Origin: Arthrobacter sp. MYb213
Lineage (GTDB): Bacteria; Actinomycetota; Actinomycetes; Actinomycetales; Micrococcaceae
Reading direction: 5' to 3'
Assembly (NCBI RefSeq): GCF_002979915.1
Contig: NZ_PCQA01000001.1
Coordinates: forward strand, 1-64,000
Length of the DNA stretch: 64,000 nt
Positions within the stretch are counted from its first letter, which is position 1. Every line of letters begins with the position of its first letter. The notes beneath the pieces are model-generated. The model saw only the letters and a program-made list of their open reading frames with translations. It did no database searches and was not told the DNA's origin. Of the stretch, positions 8,725-18,201 are shown piece after piece. Both the position numbers and the translations under genes were made by a program.

Positions 8725-10241
8725 GTGAAAAACTGGCCAATCTGACCAGCTGGGATGCAAATTGGAAAGATCTGCGCGTTGTTGTTGCAGGTCTGGGGCT
8801 CTCCGGATTTTCGGCCGCCGACACACTGATTGAGCTTGGCGCCATAGTTACCGTCATTGACGGACGCGATGATGAGATCAACTCGCAGCGTGCCGAGACC
8901 CTGAAAATTGTCGGAGCACATCAGGTGTTGCTCGGTGCAGAACATATCGATTCGTTGCCGCAGGTTGACGGGGCCGCGCCGGATCTGGTCGTGGTTTCGC
9001 CAGGCTGGAATCCACGCCACCCAGTCTTGGCTGCTGCAGCCGAAGCCGGGATAGAAATCTGGGGCGATATTGAACTTGCCTGGCGAGTGCAGAACCGTGC
9101 AGGTCGCACCGCGCCGCAGTGGCTAGCGATCACCGGTACCAACGGTAAAACCACGACCGTAGGCATGACCGAAGCAATCTTGCAGGCCGCCGGCTTACGT
9201 GCGATCGCCGTGGGCAACGTGGGCACCCCCATCTTGGATGCGGTTCGTGAACCGGTGGACTACGACGTATTTGTTGTTGAACTCTCCAGCTTCCAGCTGC
9301 ACTACACCCACAGCATCTCTCCATTGGCCTCCGTCGTCTTGAATATTGCCGAAGATCATGTGGACTGGCATGGTGGCTTTGAGGCCTACCAGGCCGATAA
9401 AGCCAAGATCTATGAGCGAACCCAAATCGCCGCGATCTTTAACGTCGCAGACGCCAAGACACTTCAAATGGTTGAGAACGCGGATGTCGTTGAAGGATGC
9501 CGCGCCATCGGCTTCTCTACCGACAGCCCAACGGTTTCCACCGTAGGGATAGTTGAAGGACTATTGGTGGACCGCGCATTTATCGAAGAGCGCCGAAGCA
9601 ACGCCTTAGAACTGGTGGCGCTGAGCGACATCGGTGAAATCGTTCCGAAGCATACCGCAGCCAATGCCGCCGCGGCCGCTACTTTAGCCCGAGCATACGG
9701 GGTAGAAGCAGAGGCAATCGCTATGGGTTTGAGCAGTTTTGATTCTGGTGCTCACCGTATTCAAGCAGTGGCGCGACGCGATGACATCTTGTGGATCAAT
9801 GATTCAAAGGCCACTAACCCGCACGCAGCTAATGCCTCGCTGGCAGCCTTTAGCTCGGTGGTGTGGATTGCCGGCGGACTGTCTAAAGGTGTGGACTACA
9901 CCGAGCTGATCAAAACTCATGCTCAGCGTTTACGCGCCGTACTGCTCATTGGTACCGATAACGACTCACTGCGTGCGGCACTGGCCGAACATGCTAGTGA
10001 CGTTCAGTTGGTAGATATCACCGCGCTAGGACAAGCTGCCACGGCAGTGCCTCCGACAGGCTCGCAGGTGATGACCCAAGCCGTGCGCAAGGCAGCAGAA
10101 CTTGCTCAAGCGGGGGATACCGTATTGATGGCCCCGGCAGCTGCCTCGATGGACCAATTCAGTTCCTACGCCCAGCGTGGCAACGCATTTATCAGCGCTG
10201 TCAGTGATGTCATGGATGAGGGAACCGCAGGAACTAAGTAA
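8721..10241 (+). CDS. murD: UDP-MurNAc-L-alanine--D-glutamate ligase MurD
   Basis: MurD adds D-glutamate to UDP-MurNAc-L-Ala. An N-terminal Rossmann-like UDP-binding segment (VVVAGLGLSGFSAADTL) is followed by the ATP loop GTNGKTTT and the C-terminal WINDSKATNPHA motif typical of MurD. I choose GTG 8721 (506 residues), which overlaps the mraY stop as GTGA. An in-frame ATG at 8706 would add five residues inside mraY. The next gene, ftsW, follows after 23 bases. Confidence 0.93.
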   Translation: MSEKLANLTSWDANWKDLRVVVAGLGLSGFSAADTLIELGAIVTVIDGRDDEINSQRAETLKIVGAHQVLLGAEHIDSLPQVDGAAPDLVVVSPGWNPRHPVLAAAAEAGIEIWGDIELAWRVQNRAGRTAPQWLAITGTNGKTTTVGMTEAILQAAGLRAIAVGNVGTPILDAVREPVDYDVFVVELSSFQLHYTHSISPLASVVLNIAEDHVDWHGGFEAYQADKAKIYERTQIAAIFNVADAKTLQMVENADVVEGCRAIGFSTDSPTVSTVGIVEGLLVDRAFIEERRSNALELVALSDIGEIVPKHTAANAAAAATLARAYGVEAEAIAMGLSSFDSGAHRIQAVARRDDILWINDSKATNPHAANASLAAFSSVVWIAGGLSKGVDYTELIKTHAQRLRAVLLIGTDNDSLRAALAEHASDVQLVDITALGQAATAVPPTGSQVMTQAVRKAAELAQAGDTVLMAPAAASMDQFSSYAQRGNAFISAVSDVMDEGTAGTK

Positions 10242-10264
10242 GCAACTGGACCGGACGGGAGGCA

Positions 10265-11509
10265 ATGATGGCAACAGCACGTGGCAAAAACACCAAGAAT
10301 AGAAAGCCTAAGTTCTCCCCGGTAGGTCGGCTCATCGGCAACATCGAATCTGGCAGTGCACGCACCGCTTCGATCGATTACATGCTGGTGTTTGTCACCT
10401 CAATTGCCTTGGCAATATTTGGTGTGCTGATGGTGCAGTCCTCGGCGTCCGTTGAGGCAATTGCTCGCGGCAATGATGGTTTCACCGTGGCGTTATCCCA
10501 AGCGATGTTTGCCGGGTTAGGCATTGTTGCGATGATAGTGATGCAGTTTTTCAAACCTGCAACGCTGAAAAGACTGGCCTGGCCAGCCGCACTCGTGGCG
10601 GTACTACTGTTGTTCCTAGTGGCGTTCACTCCACTAGGCCATGAGGTCCTGGGTAACCGAAACTGGATTCGTATTACCAGCACCATCGGCCTGCAGCCCA
10701 GTGAGTTTGCGAAGTTAGCCTTGGCAGTTTTTGCTGCATTCATGCTTGAAAAAAAGCAAAACATGCTCCACGACTACAAGCACTTATTTGTACCTATCGT
10801 TCTTCCCATCGGCGGCGCCATTCTTTTACTGGTGTTGGCCGGTAAAGACGTAGGCACCGCGCTGGTATTGATCTTGATCATTGCCACGGCACTGTTTCTT
10901 GGCGGACTGAAGATGAAGTGGCTAGCGCTGGCGAGCATTGTAGGTTTTGCAATGCTCGCGGTGCTGGTATTCGCTTCTTCTAACCGTCGTGCACGTGTGT
11001 TGGCTTGGTTGAAAATTGACTGCGGTGTCGATGACAGAATCTGTTACCAGTCCAGCATGGGACTGCACGCATTCGCCTCCGGCGGTTGGTTCGGCGTCGG
11101 AGCAGGGCAATCACGACTCAAGTGGTCCTACGTTCCCGAAGCGCAAAACGACTTCATCTTCTCAATTCTTGGCGAAGAATTCGGATTTGTTGGTGTTCTC
11201 TTCGTCCTATGCATGTTTGCACTGCTGGCCTTGGCCATGTTCCGTATCGCGATGCGCGCCAGTGATTTGTACACCAAGGTATTGATGGGTTGCATTTCCA
11301 CCTGGATCATCGGACAAACATTCATCAATCTTGGTACGGTCAGTGGATTGCTACCGGTCATTGGTGTGCCGCTACCTTTCATTTCTTCCGGTGGTTCGGC
11401 GATGCTTGCGGTAATGCTAGCTATGGGCTTCGTGCTTTGTTCGGCACGCGCTCAGAAACTTGCTGCCCTAGCGAACTTTGCTACGGACACCAAAAAGTCG
11501 CCAAAGTAA
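10265..11509 (+). CDS. ftsW: SEDS peptidoglycan glycosyltransferase FtsW
   Basis: FtsW polymerises lipid II into septal glycan strands as partner of FtsI. The 414-residue protein has about ten membrane helices and the SEDS landmarks PSEFAKLALAVF, a long loop before FIFSILGEEFGFVG, and the C-terminal PLPFISSGGSAML. A GGGAGG ribosome site lies just before paired ATGs at 10265 and 10268. About 40 basic residues precede the first helix, as in other actinobacterial FtsW proteins. Confidence 0.95.
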   Translation: MMATARGKNTKNRKPKFSPVGRLIGNIESGSARTASIDYMLVFVTSIALAIFGVLMVQSSASVEAIARGNDGFTVALSQAMFAGLGIVAMIVMQFFKPATLKRLAWPAALVAVLLLFLVAFTPLGHEVLGNRNWIRITSTIGLQPSEFAKLALAVFAAFMLEKKQNMLHDYKHLFVPIVLPIGGAILLLVLAGKDVGTALVLILIIATALFLGGLKMKWLALASIVGFAMLAVLVFASSNRRARVLAWLKIDCGVDDRICYQSSMGLHAFASGGWFGVGAGQSRLKWSYVPEAQNDFIFSILGEEFGFVGVLFVLCMFALLALAMFRIAMRASDLYTKVLMGCISTWIIGQTFINLGTVSGLLPVIGVPLPFISSGGSAMLAVMLAMGFVLCSARAQKLAALANFATDTKKSPK

Positions 11510-11564
11510 GTTTTACGTTGATTGTGCCTAATCGCTGGTCTTGGACCCGAGGAGTATAAAAGCC

Positions 11565-12689
11565 ATGAGTGATCCGATCCGTCTGGTCGTTGCCGGAGGC
11601 GGAACCGCCGGCCATATTTCGCCAATGCTAGCCATCGCAGATGCAGTGCGTGAGCAAGATTCGCAGGCAAGCGTCGTTGCCCTGGGTTCTCCCGGTGGGC
11701 TTGAAACGAAGCTGGTTCCCGAAGCCGGTTATCGGTTAGCGCTGATCCCTAAGGCGCCGATGCCCAGAAGCATCAACCTCGATCTGCTCAAGTTTCCGTT
11801 TCGGTTCCTCAGCGCAATCAATGAAGCAAAGAAGATACTGCGAGAAACCAAAGCCGAAGCATTGCTCGGCGTCGGCGGATACGTCTGCACCCCGGCTTAC
11901 CTAGCGGCTAAAAAGCTTGGCATCCCAACTTTTGTTCACGAAGCAAATTCGGTTGCAGGCATGGCCAATAAGCTGGGTGCAAAACACGCGGTCGGTGTCG
12001 GAACTACATTCGCTAACACCGGACTACCAAACGCACGTCAGGTTGGCATGCCGATGCGATCTAACGTCGCGCTGATGGATCGGTCCGCGATTCGTGACGA
12101 GGCTCGTGCGTACTTTGGCCTCACCGATCAGTCGCCGGTGCTGGTGGTCACCGGTGGGTCTTCCGGTGCGCAGAGCATTAACGAGACTATTGTTGCTTCG
12201 CTTGACCAGCTGCACGCTGCAGGAGTGCACGTAGTGCATATCACCGGTCGAGGGAAGCAAATTACCGATGCCCAAGGTAACCATCTGGAACACGCCGGTT
12301 ATACGCAACGCGAGTACGTGGACCGAATGGAGTTCGCTTACGCCGCGGCAGACCTGATGATCTGCCGTTCCGGCGCGGGCACCGTGTGCGAGCTGGCGGT
12401 GGCTGGAACCGCTTCAGTTCTCGTTCCATTGCCAATTGGCAACGGTGAACAGAAACTAAATGCGAGCGAGCTGGTTGCAGCCGGAGGCGCATTATTGGTT
12501 TCGAACTCGGACTTTACTCCCGGCTATGTCACCGACACGGTCCTGAACTTGATCACCGATCAGCATAAACTTGAACAGATGTCGCAAGCTGCTGCTTCGC
12601 TGGGACAACGAGACGCTGCCGAACAGATGGCAGCAATGATTATCGACGAAGTTTCATCCCGGCGTTCCGCGTCGGGTCAGGAAGGCTAA
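11565..12689 (+). CDS. murG: UDP-GlcNAc:lipid I N-acetylglucosaminyltransferase MurG
   Basis: MurG converts lipid I to lipid II at the inner face of the membrane. The 374-residue GT-B protein shows VAGGGTAGHISPMLAIAD at the N-terminus, the inter-domain GGSSGAQSINE, and the nucleotide-sugar motif CRSGAGTVCELAVAG. I start at ATG 11565, which has GAGGAG about ten bases upstream. A TTG at 11541 would add eight residues containing the ribosome site itself, so it is not credible. Confidence 0.95.
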   Translation: MSDPIRLVVAGGGTAGHISPMLAIADAVREQDSQASVVALGSPGGLETKLVPEAGYRLALIPKAPMPRSINLDLLKFPFRFLSAINEAKKILRETKAEALLGVGGYVCTPAYLAAKKLGIPTFVHEANSVAGMANKLGAKHAVGVGTTFANTGLPNARQVGMPMRSNVALMDRSAIRDEARAYFGLTDQSPVLVVTGGSSGAQSINETIVASLDQLHAAGVHVVHITGRGKQITDAQGNHLEHAGYTQREYVDRMEFAYAAADLMICRSGAGTVCELAVAGTASVLVPLPIGNGEQKLNASELVAAGGALLVSNSDFTPGYVTDTVLNLITDQHKLEQMSQAAASLGQRDAAEQMAAMIIDEVSSRRSASGQEG

Positions 12690-12692
12690 ATT

Positions 12693-14096
12693 ATGGCACA
12701 GCAGCCAGGCAACCACATCGCCGAATTAGGCAAGGTACATCTGATGGGCGTTGGCGGCGTCGGCGTCTCAGCCGTAGCCCGACTGCTCCTGGACTACGGG
12801 GTAGCGGTCTCTGGTTCAGACGCCAAGGATTTGCCGGTCCTTGAAGGCCTTCGTGAACGTGGCGCTCGGATCCATATCGGCTACGACCCACAAAACTTGG
12901 GTGATGCGGACACCGTGGTGATCTCCTCGATCATCAAACCAGGCAACGCGGAATACGATGAAGCATTGCGCCGTGGACTGAAGATCATGCACCGTTCCGA
13001 GGGTCTCGAAGCGACTATGCGTGGACATCAGCAGGTGGTGACTATCGCCGGTACCCACGGAAAAACTACGACTACCTCGTTGACCGCCCACATGCTCAAA
13101 ACCGCATCGGCTGCGCCATCCTTCGCCGTGGGAGCAAACATTCCAAGTCTTGGTACGAATGCGGAATTGGGCCGTGGAGAGATCTTCGTGGCGGAAGCAG
13201 ACGAGTCTGATGCTTCGTTCTTAAACTACCGACCAAATGTCATCGTCGTCACCAATATTGAGGCGGATCATCTGGATCACTACGGCACCGCCGAAGCGGT
13301 CCACCAAGCTTTCGTAGAATTCGCTCGCTTGTTACCCGAAGACGGTCTGCTCATCTGTTGTGCCGATGACCAAGGTGCTAATGATCTTGCGCGGAAGATG
13401 CGTGCGGAACGACCCGAGTTGCGGATCCAGACCTACGGTTTTGCCGATCACGCGGATCGCCGACTTAGTAACGCCCGGGCCTTGGAAGATGGCCGATTTG
13501 AGGCCACCATCGAGTGGGGTAGCGGTCAGAGTCATATTCTGAATCTCGCGGTGCCCGGGGAGCACAATTTGCTCAACGCCGCAGCGGCGCTAGCCGTAGG
13601 CATGGACGCGGGACTGGAGATTGAAGAAGCGTTGGTGGCGCTGGGAAGTTTTGCTGGTGCCGCTCGTCGCTTTGAATTTAAAGGCTCGGGCAATGGCGTT
13701 CGAGTCTATGACGATTACGCTCACCACCCCACCGAGGTTGATGCCGCGTTGAAGGCCGGCCGAGCGGTGGCAGGCAACGGAAAGTTGCACGTCATCTTCC
13801 AGCCACACCTCTTTAGCCGGACCCAGGAATTCTACCGTCAGTTTGCCCAGGCCTTGTCTTTGGCAGATAGCGTGCGGGTGTTAGAAATTTACCCTGCCCG
13901 CGAAGAGCCGATCCTTGGGGTTACCAGCGAGCTCATTGCCCAGCGCATTGAAGTACCTAGCGAGGTTCTCACTCCGCTGGCTGCAGTAGCCCATGCGGTG
14001 GAGTACGCCGAGCCTGGTGACGTGGTGATGACCATCGGCGCCGGTGATGTAACCGAACTGGGCGAGCAAATTGTTGCTGCATTGTCCTTCGACTAA
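12693..14096 (+). CDS. murC: UDP-N-acetylmuramate--L-alanine ligase MurC
   Basis: MurC adds the first amino acid, L-alanine, to UDP-MurNAc. The 467-residue protein has the N-terminal MGVGGVGVSAVARLL loop, the ATP loop GTHGKTTTTSL (the His after GT is typical of MurC), EADESDASFL, NIEADHLDHYG and the C-terminal YDDYAHHPTEV motif. It begins three bases after murG, with AGGAAGG upstream, and is followed at once by ftsQ. Confidence 0.96.
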   Translation: MAQQPGNHIAELGKVHLMGVGGVGVSAVARLLLDYGVAVSGSDAKDLPVLEGLRERGARIHIGYDPQNLGDADTVVISSIIKPGNAEYDEALRRGLKIMHRSEGLEATMRGHQQVVTIAGTHGKTTTTSLTAHMLKTASAAPSFAVGANIPSLGTNAELGRGEIFVAEADESDASFLNYRPNVIVVTNIEADHLDHYGTAEAVHQAFVEFARLLPEDGLLICCADDQGANDLARKMRAERPELRIQTYGFADHADRRLSNARALEDGRFEATIEWGSGQSHILNLAVPGEHNLLNAAAALAVGMDAGLEIEEALVALGSFAGAARRFEFKGSGNGVRVYDDYAHHPTEVDAALKAGRAVAGNGKLHVIFQPHLFSRTQEFYRQFAQALSLADSVRVLEIYPAREEPILGVTSELIAQRIEVPSEVLTPLAAVAHAVEYAEPGDVVMTIGAGDVTELGEQIVAALSFD

Positions 14097-14113
14097 ATCT
14101 GGAGGTTAATGTG

Positions 14114-14845
14114 ATGGAAAATTCCAAGGTAGTCGAGCTTCCGGCAAGTCCGGAGAAAAAGCGTCGCAAGCTGCTACTCATTATTGCCGCGAGCATTGTG
14201 GCTTTGAGCGTTACCGCCGTGCTGGTGCTGAGTTTTTCTCCGTTGCTTGCGGCGAAAAAAATCGAAGTGACCGGCAGTAAATTGGTCAGCGAGAAAAAGC
14301 TACTTGAGGTGTTGGCCCCGTTGCAGGGGGTTCCACTGCCACGCATCTCAGAGTCGCGCGTAGCGGAACTCATCGGTGATGAACCGGCCGTGGATGAAAT
14401 CGTTGTCCGAGCAAAGATGCCAGATACTCTCGTAGTTGAGGTCGTTGAAGCTGAACCTGTAGCGATCTTAGTGGACGGCAAGAACTCATTTATTGTTTCC
14501 TCCACCGGCGAGAAGCTGAAGAAGATTGGTGAGAAAGATAAAACCAAGCTTCCTCGCGTCAAAGCGTCAGATGAAACGAAAGATCCCGAGAAATTTCAAC
14601 TGTTGACGGGAATTTTGAGTACCGTGGAGCCAAAGGTGCTTAAACAGGTGTCAACGGCGACCCTCACCCAGGCTGGCTTCATGGAGCTAGCCTTGCCGAA
14701 CAAGCGAACTCTGATCTGGGGAGACGGAGATAAAGCCGCACTTAAAAACGAAGTGGCTAATATTTTCCTGAAACAGCTCAAAGAAAATAAGGCCAAGGCT
14801 AAAGTCATCGACGTAACCAATCCAGAAAACCCGGTGACGTATTAA
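14114..14845 (+). CDS. ftsQ: Cell division protein FtsQ/DivIB
   Basis: A 243-residue bitopic protein. A basic N-terminus (KKRRK) is followed by one helix (LLLIIAASIVALSVTAVLVLSF). A POTRA domain comes next (KKIEVTGSKLVSEKKLLEVL), then the FtsQ beta domain with VVEVVEAEPVAILVDGK. FtsQ joins FtsL and FtsB in the complex that licenses FtsWI. ATG 14114 is preferred because GGAGGT lies seven bases upstream; the in-frame GTG 14111 is too close. The cytoplasmic tail is shorter than in many actinobacterial FtsQ proteins. Confidence 0.9.
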   Translation: MENSKVVELPASPEKKRRKLLLIIAASIVALSVTAVLVLSFSPLLAAKKIEVTGSKLVSEKKLLEVLAPLQGVPLPRISESRVAELIGDEPAVDEIVVRAKMPDTLVVEVVEAEPVAILVDGKNSFIVSSTGEKLKKIGEKDKTKLPRVKASDETKDPEKFQLLTGILSTVEPKVLKQVSTATLTQAGFMELALPNKRTLIWGDGDKAALKNEVANIFLKQLKENKAKAKVIDVTNPENPVTY

Positions 14846-14974
14846 GTCGTTCGCCACGGGCGAGGGATGAACATTCTCAAGGGAAATTCTGGAAAGATAG
14901 GTTTCAAGAGACGACACGCCCCAGCGGTCGTTGCAGAAAGCCAGCATGGCTCATAGCGTTCTTAATAGCGATAG

Positions 14975-15010
14975 CTTGACAGAATCTTAACCTTAAGGTT
15001 AAGAGTCAAG
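14975..15010 (+). promoter_or_regulatory. ftsZ promoter region with a perfect 20-bp palindrome
   Basis: A -35-like TTGACA lies at 14976-14981. A perfect 20-bp palindrome, made of CTTAACC arms around a CTTAAG centre, spans 14985-15004. CTTGAC (14975-14980) and its reverse complement GTCAAG (15005-15010) flank it. A weak -10 (TAAGAG, 15000-15005) overlaps its right arm. An operator lying between -35 and -10 suggests a dimeric regulator of ftsZ. The regulator is unknown, and the promoter call is tentative because the -10 is poor. Confidence 0.5.
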
Positions 15011-15063
15011 GTTCTACGCATGAATCGTGAAATATGTAGCACATCTAACAAGGGAAGCGGGAC

Positions 15064-16236
15064 GTGGCAGCTCCACAGAATTACCTCGCGGTCATTAAAG
15101 TCGTCGGAATCGGCGGTGGCGGTGTAAACGCAGTCAATCGAATGATCGAAGTCGGTCTCAAGGGCGTTGAGTTCATCGCCATCAATACCGATGCGCAGGC
15201 TCTACTCATGAGTGATGCCGACGTAAAGCTAGACGTGGGACGCGAACTTACGCGTGGCCTCGGCGCTGGTGCTAACCCTGATGTGGGACGCCAGGCAGCC
15301 GAAGATCACGTAGAAGAAATCGAAGACGTCCTACGCGGCGCCGATATGGTCTTCGTGACCGCCGGCGAAGGTGGCGGCACCGGTACCGGTGGCGCACCTG
15401 TCGTGGCACGTATCGCCCGCGGACTGGGTGCACTGACCATCGGTGTTGTAACCCGTCCATTCACCTTCGAAGGTCGTCGTCGTGCGAACTCTGCCGAAAA
15501 CGGCATTGAAGCATTGCGCGATGAGGTCGACACGCTGATCGTTATTCCTAACGATCGCCTGCTGTCCATCTCTGACCGTAACGTGTCGGTGCTCGACGCA
15601 TTCCGTCAGGCAGACCAGGTCTTGCTTTCCGGTGTTCAGGGCATCACTGACCTGATCACCACCTCAGGGCTGATCAACCTCGACTTCGCGGACGTCAAGT
15701 CCGTGATGCAGGGTGCTGGTTCGGCACTGATGGGTATCGGCTCGGCCCGAGGCGAAGATCGTGCGGTTAAGGCCGCCGAACTAGCAATCGCTTCGCCACT
15801 GCTGGAAGCATCCATCGACGGCGCACACGGCGTGCTCCTTTCCATCCAGGGTGGTTCGGATCTCGGCTTGTTCGAGATCAACGAGGCTGCTCGACTGGTG
15901 CAGGAAGTCGCACACCCAGAGGCAAACATCATCTTCGGTGCCGTCATTGACGATGCCTTGGGCGACGAAGCGCGTGTCACGGTGATTGCAGCAGGCTTTG
16001 ACGAGCCAGATGTCACCAGCAAGCCAATGGCTCCGTTGGTCTCTAAGCCAGCAACAAGCCGTCCAGCGCAAGAGCAACCTGTTCCACAGGCTGCACCGGC
16101 AGAAGCGGCGCCAGCGCCGGAAGCGAAGCCGGTTGCTGCAGAGCAGAACAACTCCTTCCAGGATCTTCCAGATGTTGTCGATTCGGACCTTAACGGTTCG
16201 AACGATGATCTGGACGTTCCTGACTTCCTGAAGTAA
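15064..16236 (+). CDS. ftsZ: Cell division GTPase FtsZ
   Basis: FtsZ is the tubulin-like GTPase that forms the Z-ring. The 390-residue protein has [13 protein letters not shown], the tubulin signature [10 protein letters not shown] near residue 105, and NFAD-like [11 protein letters not shown] for the catalytic loop. A Pro/Ala-rich linker follows, ending in the conserved C-terminal peptide [10 protein letters not shown], which in actinobacteria is expected to dock SepF (no FtsA gene lies in this cluster). The GTG at 15064 follows AGGGAAGCGGGAC. The 218-base gap after ftsQ carries its own palindromic promoter region. Confidence 0.97.
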   Translation: MAAPQNYLAVIKVVGIGGGGVNAVNRMIEVGLKGVEFIAINTDAQALLMSDADVKLDVGRELTRGLGAGANPDVGRQAAEDHVEEIEDVLRGADMVFVTAGEGGGTGTGGAPVVARIARGLGALTIGVVTRPFTFEGRRRANSAENGIEALRDEVDTLIVIPNDRLLSISDRNVSVLDAFRQADQVLLSGVQGITDLITTSGLINLDFADVKSVMQGAGSALMGIGSARGEDRAVKAAELAIASPLLEASIDGAHGVLLSIQGGSDLGLFEINEAARLVQEVAHPEANIIFGAVIDDALGDEARVTVIAAGFDEPDVTSKPMAPLVSKPATSRPAQEQPVPQAAPAEAAPAPEAKPVAAEQNNSFQDLPDVVDSDLNGSNDDLDVPDFLK

Positions 16237-16255
16237 ATCAGCGATTAGCTGAGCA

Positions 16256-16978
16256 GTGCTACATTTCGCGTCGAACCTCGATTCGAGTATCCACCTGGCG
16301 TTTACCACGCAAGCCGAGGGAAACCTTGCCTTGCATGTGAACGATGACCCCCACCTCGTGGGGGAACATCGGGCCAGATTGGAAGACTCGATCGGGGTTC
16401 GACGTTTTTCTTTGCACTTCATGAACCAGATTCATTCCACCGAGGTGGTGCACATAGCCTCGGAGCGGCGCACCTCGTGGACAGAGCCGGAAGCGCCAAC
16501 CTGTGACGCGCTGGTGGACCCCACCGGACGCGAAGCGCTGGCGGTGATGGTTGCAGATTGTCTGCCGGTACTATTCGTCGCTAAAGACGCTGCCCGGAAG
16601 CAAACGTTCACTGCAGCGGCCCACGCGGGTCGGCGGGGGCTACTGGACGGAATATTGACCCGTACGGTGGGTGAACTTCAAGCATTGGGAGCCGTGCACA
16701 TCGAGGCGGTTATTGGCCCGGCAATTTGTGGCCAGTGCTATGAGGTCCCCGAATCAATGGCCGTGGAATCAGAGCAGTCTCGCCCCGGAATACGAAGCAA
16801 CACTAGCTGGGGCACTCCGGCGCTCGACTTGCCGGCCTCCGCGCACAAGGAATTGTCAGATCTCGGAGTAAATGTGCAGCAAAGTGGTGTCTGCACGCTA
16901 GAAGATGAGAGATTCTTCTCCTACCGAAGAAGTTCACGGTCGGGCCGACTAGCCGGGCTGATTTGGCCGAAAATATAG
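16256..16978 (+). CDS. pgeF: Multicopper-type (laccase domain) protein PgeF/YfiH
   Basis: PgeF (YfiH/YlmD) is a purine nucleoside phosphorylase-like enzyme linked to removal of wrong peptidoglycan precursors and often sits next to ftsZ. The 240-residue protein keeps the metal ligand motifs: NQIHSTEV, ADCLPVLF, AAHAG, and the late CTLEDERFFSYRRSSRSGR. An oddity is AAHAGRRG where the family usually has a tryptophan after AAHAG. The GTG start at 16256 lies 19 bases after ftsZ. The yggS gene that normally follows in such clusters is missing. Confidence 0.85.
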   Translation: MLHFASNLDSSIHLAFTTQAEGNLALHVNDDPHLVGEHRARLEDSIGVRRFSLHFMNQIHSTEVVHIASERRTSWTEPEAPTCDALVDPTGREALAVMVADCLPVLFVAKDAARKQTFTAAAHAGRRGLLDGILTRTVGELQALGAVHIEAVIGPAICGQCYEVPESMAVESEQSRPGIRSNTSWGTPALDLPASAHKELSDLGVNVQQSGVCTLEDERFFSYRRSSRSGRLAGLIWPKI

Positions 16979-17103
16979 GCCTGCGCGACACACCGCCCAA
17001 AAATATCGAATGAGCAATGCCAGCCGTTTGGCGTGCGGTAGCGTCAGAGTAGCGGATTCATGCACCTGGGGTTGCATGGACGGGACAACTGAGGAGAAAA
17101 AAC

Positions 17104-17655
17104 GTGGCTGACGGACTACGCAAGGCAATGGTCTATCTCGGCTTGGCGGATGCCGTTGAGCAGAGTGAGGTCGATACGGACAACTCAGAACCGAGGACCC
17201 AGGTACGGGCCGTCGAGGATGTTGCAACGCAACGTCCAGTCGAGGCCCCGCGCCCGCAGCCGGTTGTTAAATCGGTTGCACCGCATTCAGTAGCCAAAGA
17301 ACCAGAGAACGAATACCGTGCTCCGGTCACACCCATTAAGCGTGCCCCTTCAGTACGGGATGAGGATTCCGAATTGCGTCAAATTACTACCGTGCACCCA
17401 CGTTCTTACAACGATGCCAAAATCATCGGTGAGAACTTCCGTGACGGAATCCCGGTGATCATGAACGTCACCGACATGGGAGAAACCGATGCCAAGCGTT
17501 TAGTCGATTTTTCGGCTGGCCTGGTTTTCGCACTCCACGGCTCGATTGAACGAGTTACTAACAAGGTTTTCTTGCTGTCCCCAGCCACTGTTGAAGTACT
17601 GGGAGAAGACCGCAAGCAGTCCGAAGCCCAGGCGACCTTCTTTAACCAGAGCTAA
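17104..17655 (+). CDS. sepF: Cell division protein SepF
   Basis: SepF binds the FtsZ C-terminal peptide and the membrane and replaces FtsA as membrane anchor in actinobacteria. The 183-residue protein has an N-terminal [16 protein letters not shown] helix (membrane binding), a disordered Pro/Val-rich linker, and a C-terminal core with [26 protein letters not shown] and [15 protein letters not shown]. The GTG at 17104 is preceded by GAGGAG. It lies 125 bases after pgeF. Confidence 0.95.
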   Translation: MADGLRKAMVYLGLADAVEQSEVDTDNSEPRTQVRAVEDVATQRPVEAPRPQPVVKSVAPHSVAKEPENEYRAPVTPIKRAPSVRDEDSELRQITTVHPRSYNDAKIIGENFRDGIPVIMNVTDMGETDAKRLVDFSAGLVFALHGSIERVTNKVFLLSPATVEVLGEDRKQSEAQATFFNQS

Positions 17656-17679
17656 GTTGCCAGGAGCGAGCGCGTAAAA

Positions 17680-17976
17680 ATGGTGTTCGGGATAATTTAT
17701 CTCTTGTTAGCTGTCCTACAAATTCTGTTGATAATGCGAATTGTGTTGGACATAACTGAAAGTTTCGCTCGACACTGGCATCCTAAAGGGATTGCTCTGA
17801 TCGCTGCGACAACAATCGTCACGATAACGGACCCTCCACTACGGTGGCTGCGTAGCAAGATCAAACCTCTGGATATCGGTGGAATCCGGCTTGACTTGTC
17901 ATTTTTGATCCTGTTTATCGTCGTAATGATTGTCAAATCGATCGTAAGTGGCGTAGGTTACAACATAGGGAACTGA
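17680..17976 (+). CDS. yggT: YggT family membrane protein
   Basis: A 98-residue membrane protein with two hydrophobic hairpins: IIYLLLAVLQILLIMRIVLDI near the N-terminus and LSFLILFIVVMIVKSIV near the C-terminus. Between them lies TDPPLRWLRSKIKP, which matches the family motif around the DPxLxxxR stretch. YggT genes are routinely found between sepF and divIVA. The molecular role is not established; location suggests a link to septum or polar growth. Confidence 0.88.
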   Translation: MVFGIIYLLLAVLQILLIMRIVLDITESFARHWHPKGIALIAATTIVTITDPPLRWLRSKIKPLDIGGIRLDLSFLILFIVVMIVKSIVSGVGYNIGN

Positions 17977-18201
17977 TTAGGGATTTCGTAGAAGAATACG
18001 AGGTTCTAAAGAGGTCCTGAAGAGCAAAAAACAATAAAATTGAGTTGAACCGGCAGTTCGGTTTCGTAATTAGTGTCCGAATCGTTATATCCTTTAGGAA
18101 ATGGTGCTCCGACTTCACCGGTCGCGACACTGAATGAACGGTAAGTGTTTCGCAAGACAGCAACTGTCGGGCGGAAATGATCCCAGTATTGAGGTGACCC
18201 A
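17977..18201. other. Leader region upstream of divIVA
   Basis: The 225 bases are AT-rich compared with the flanks and carry no convincing gene. A small inverted repeat, AACCG ... CGGTT, lies around 18039-18054, and a TTATATC stretch near 18085 could be part of a -10. The length suggests a separate divIVA promoter, but no good -35/-10 pair could be fixed by eye. Confidence 0.4.

Noticed and set aside
15781-16422. 213-residue minus-strand frame opposite the end of ftsZ and the start of pgeF
   Set aside because: It runs across two conserved genes and resembles no protein family.
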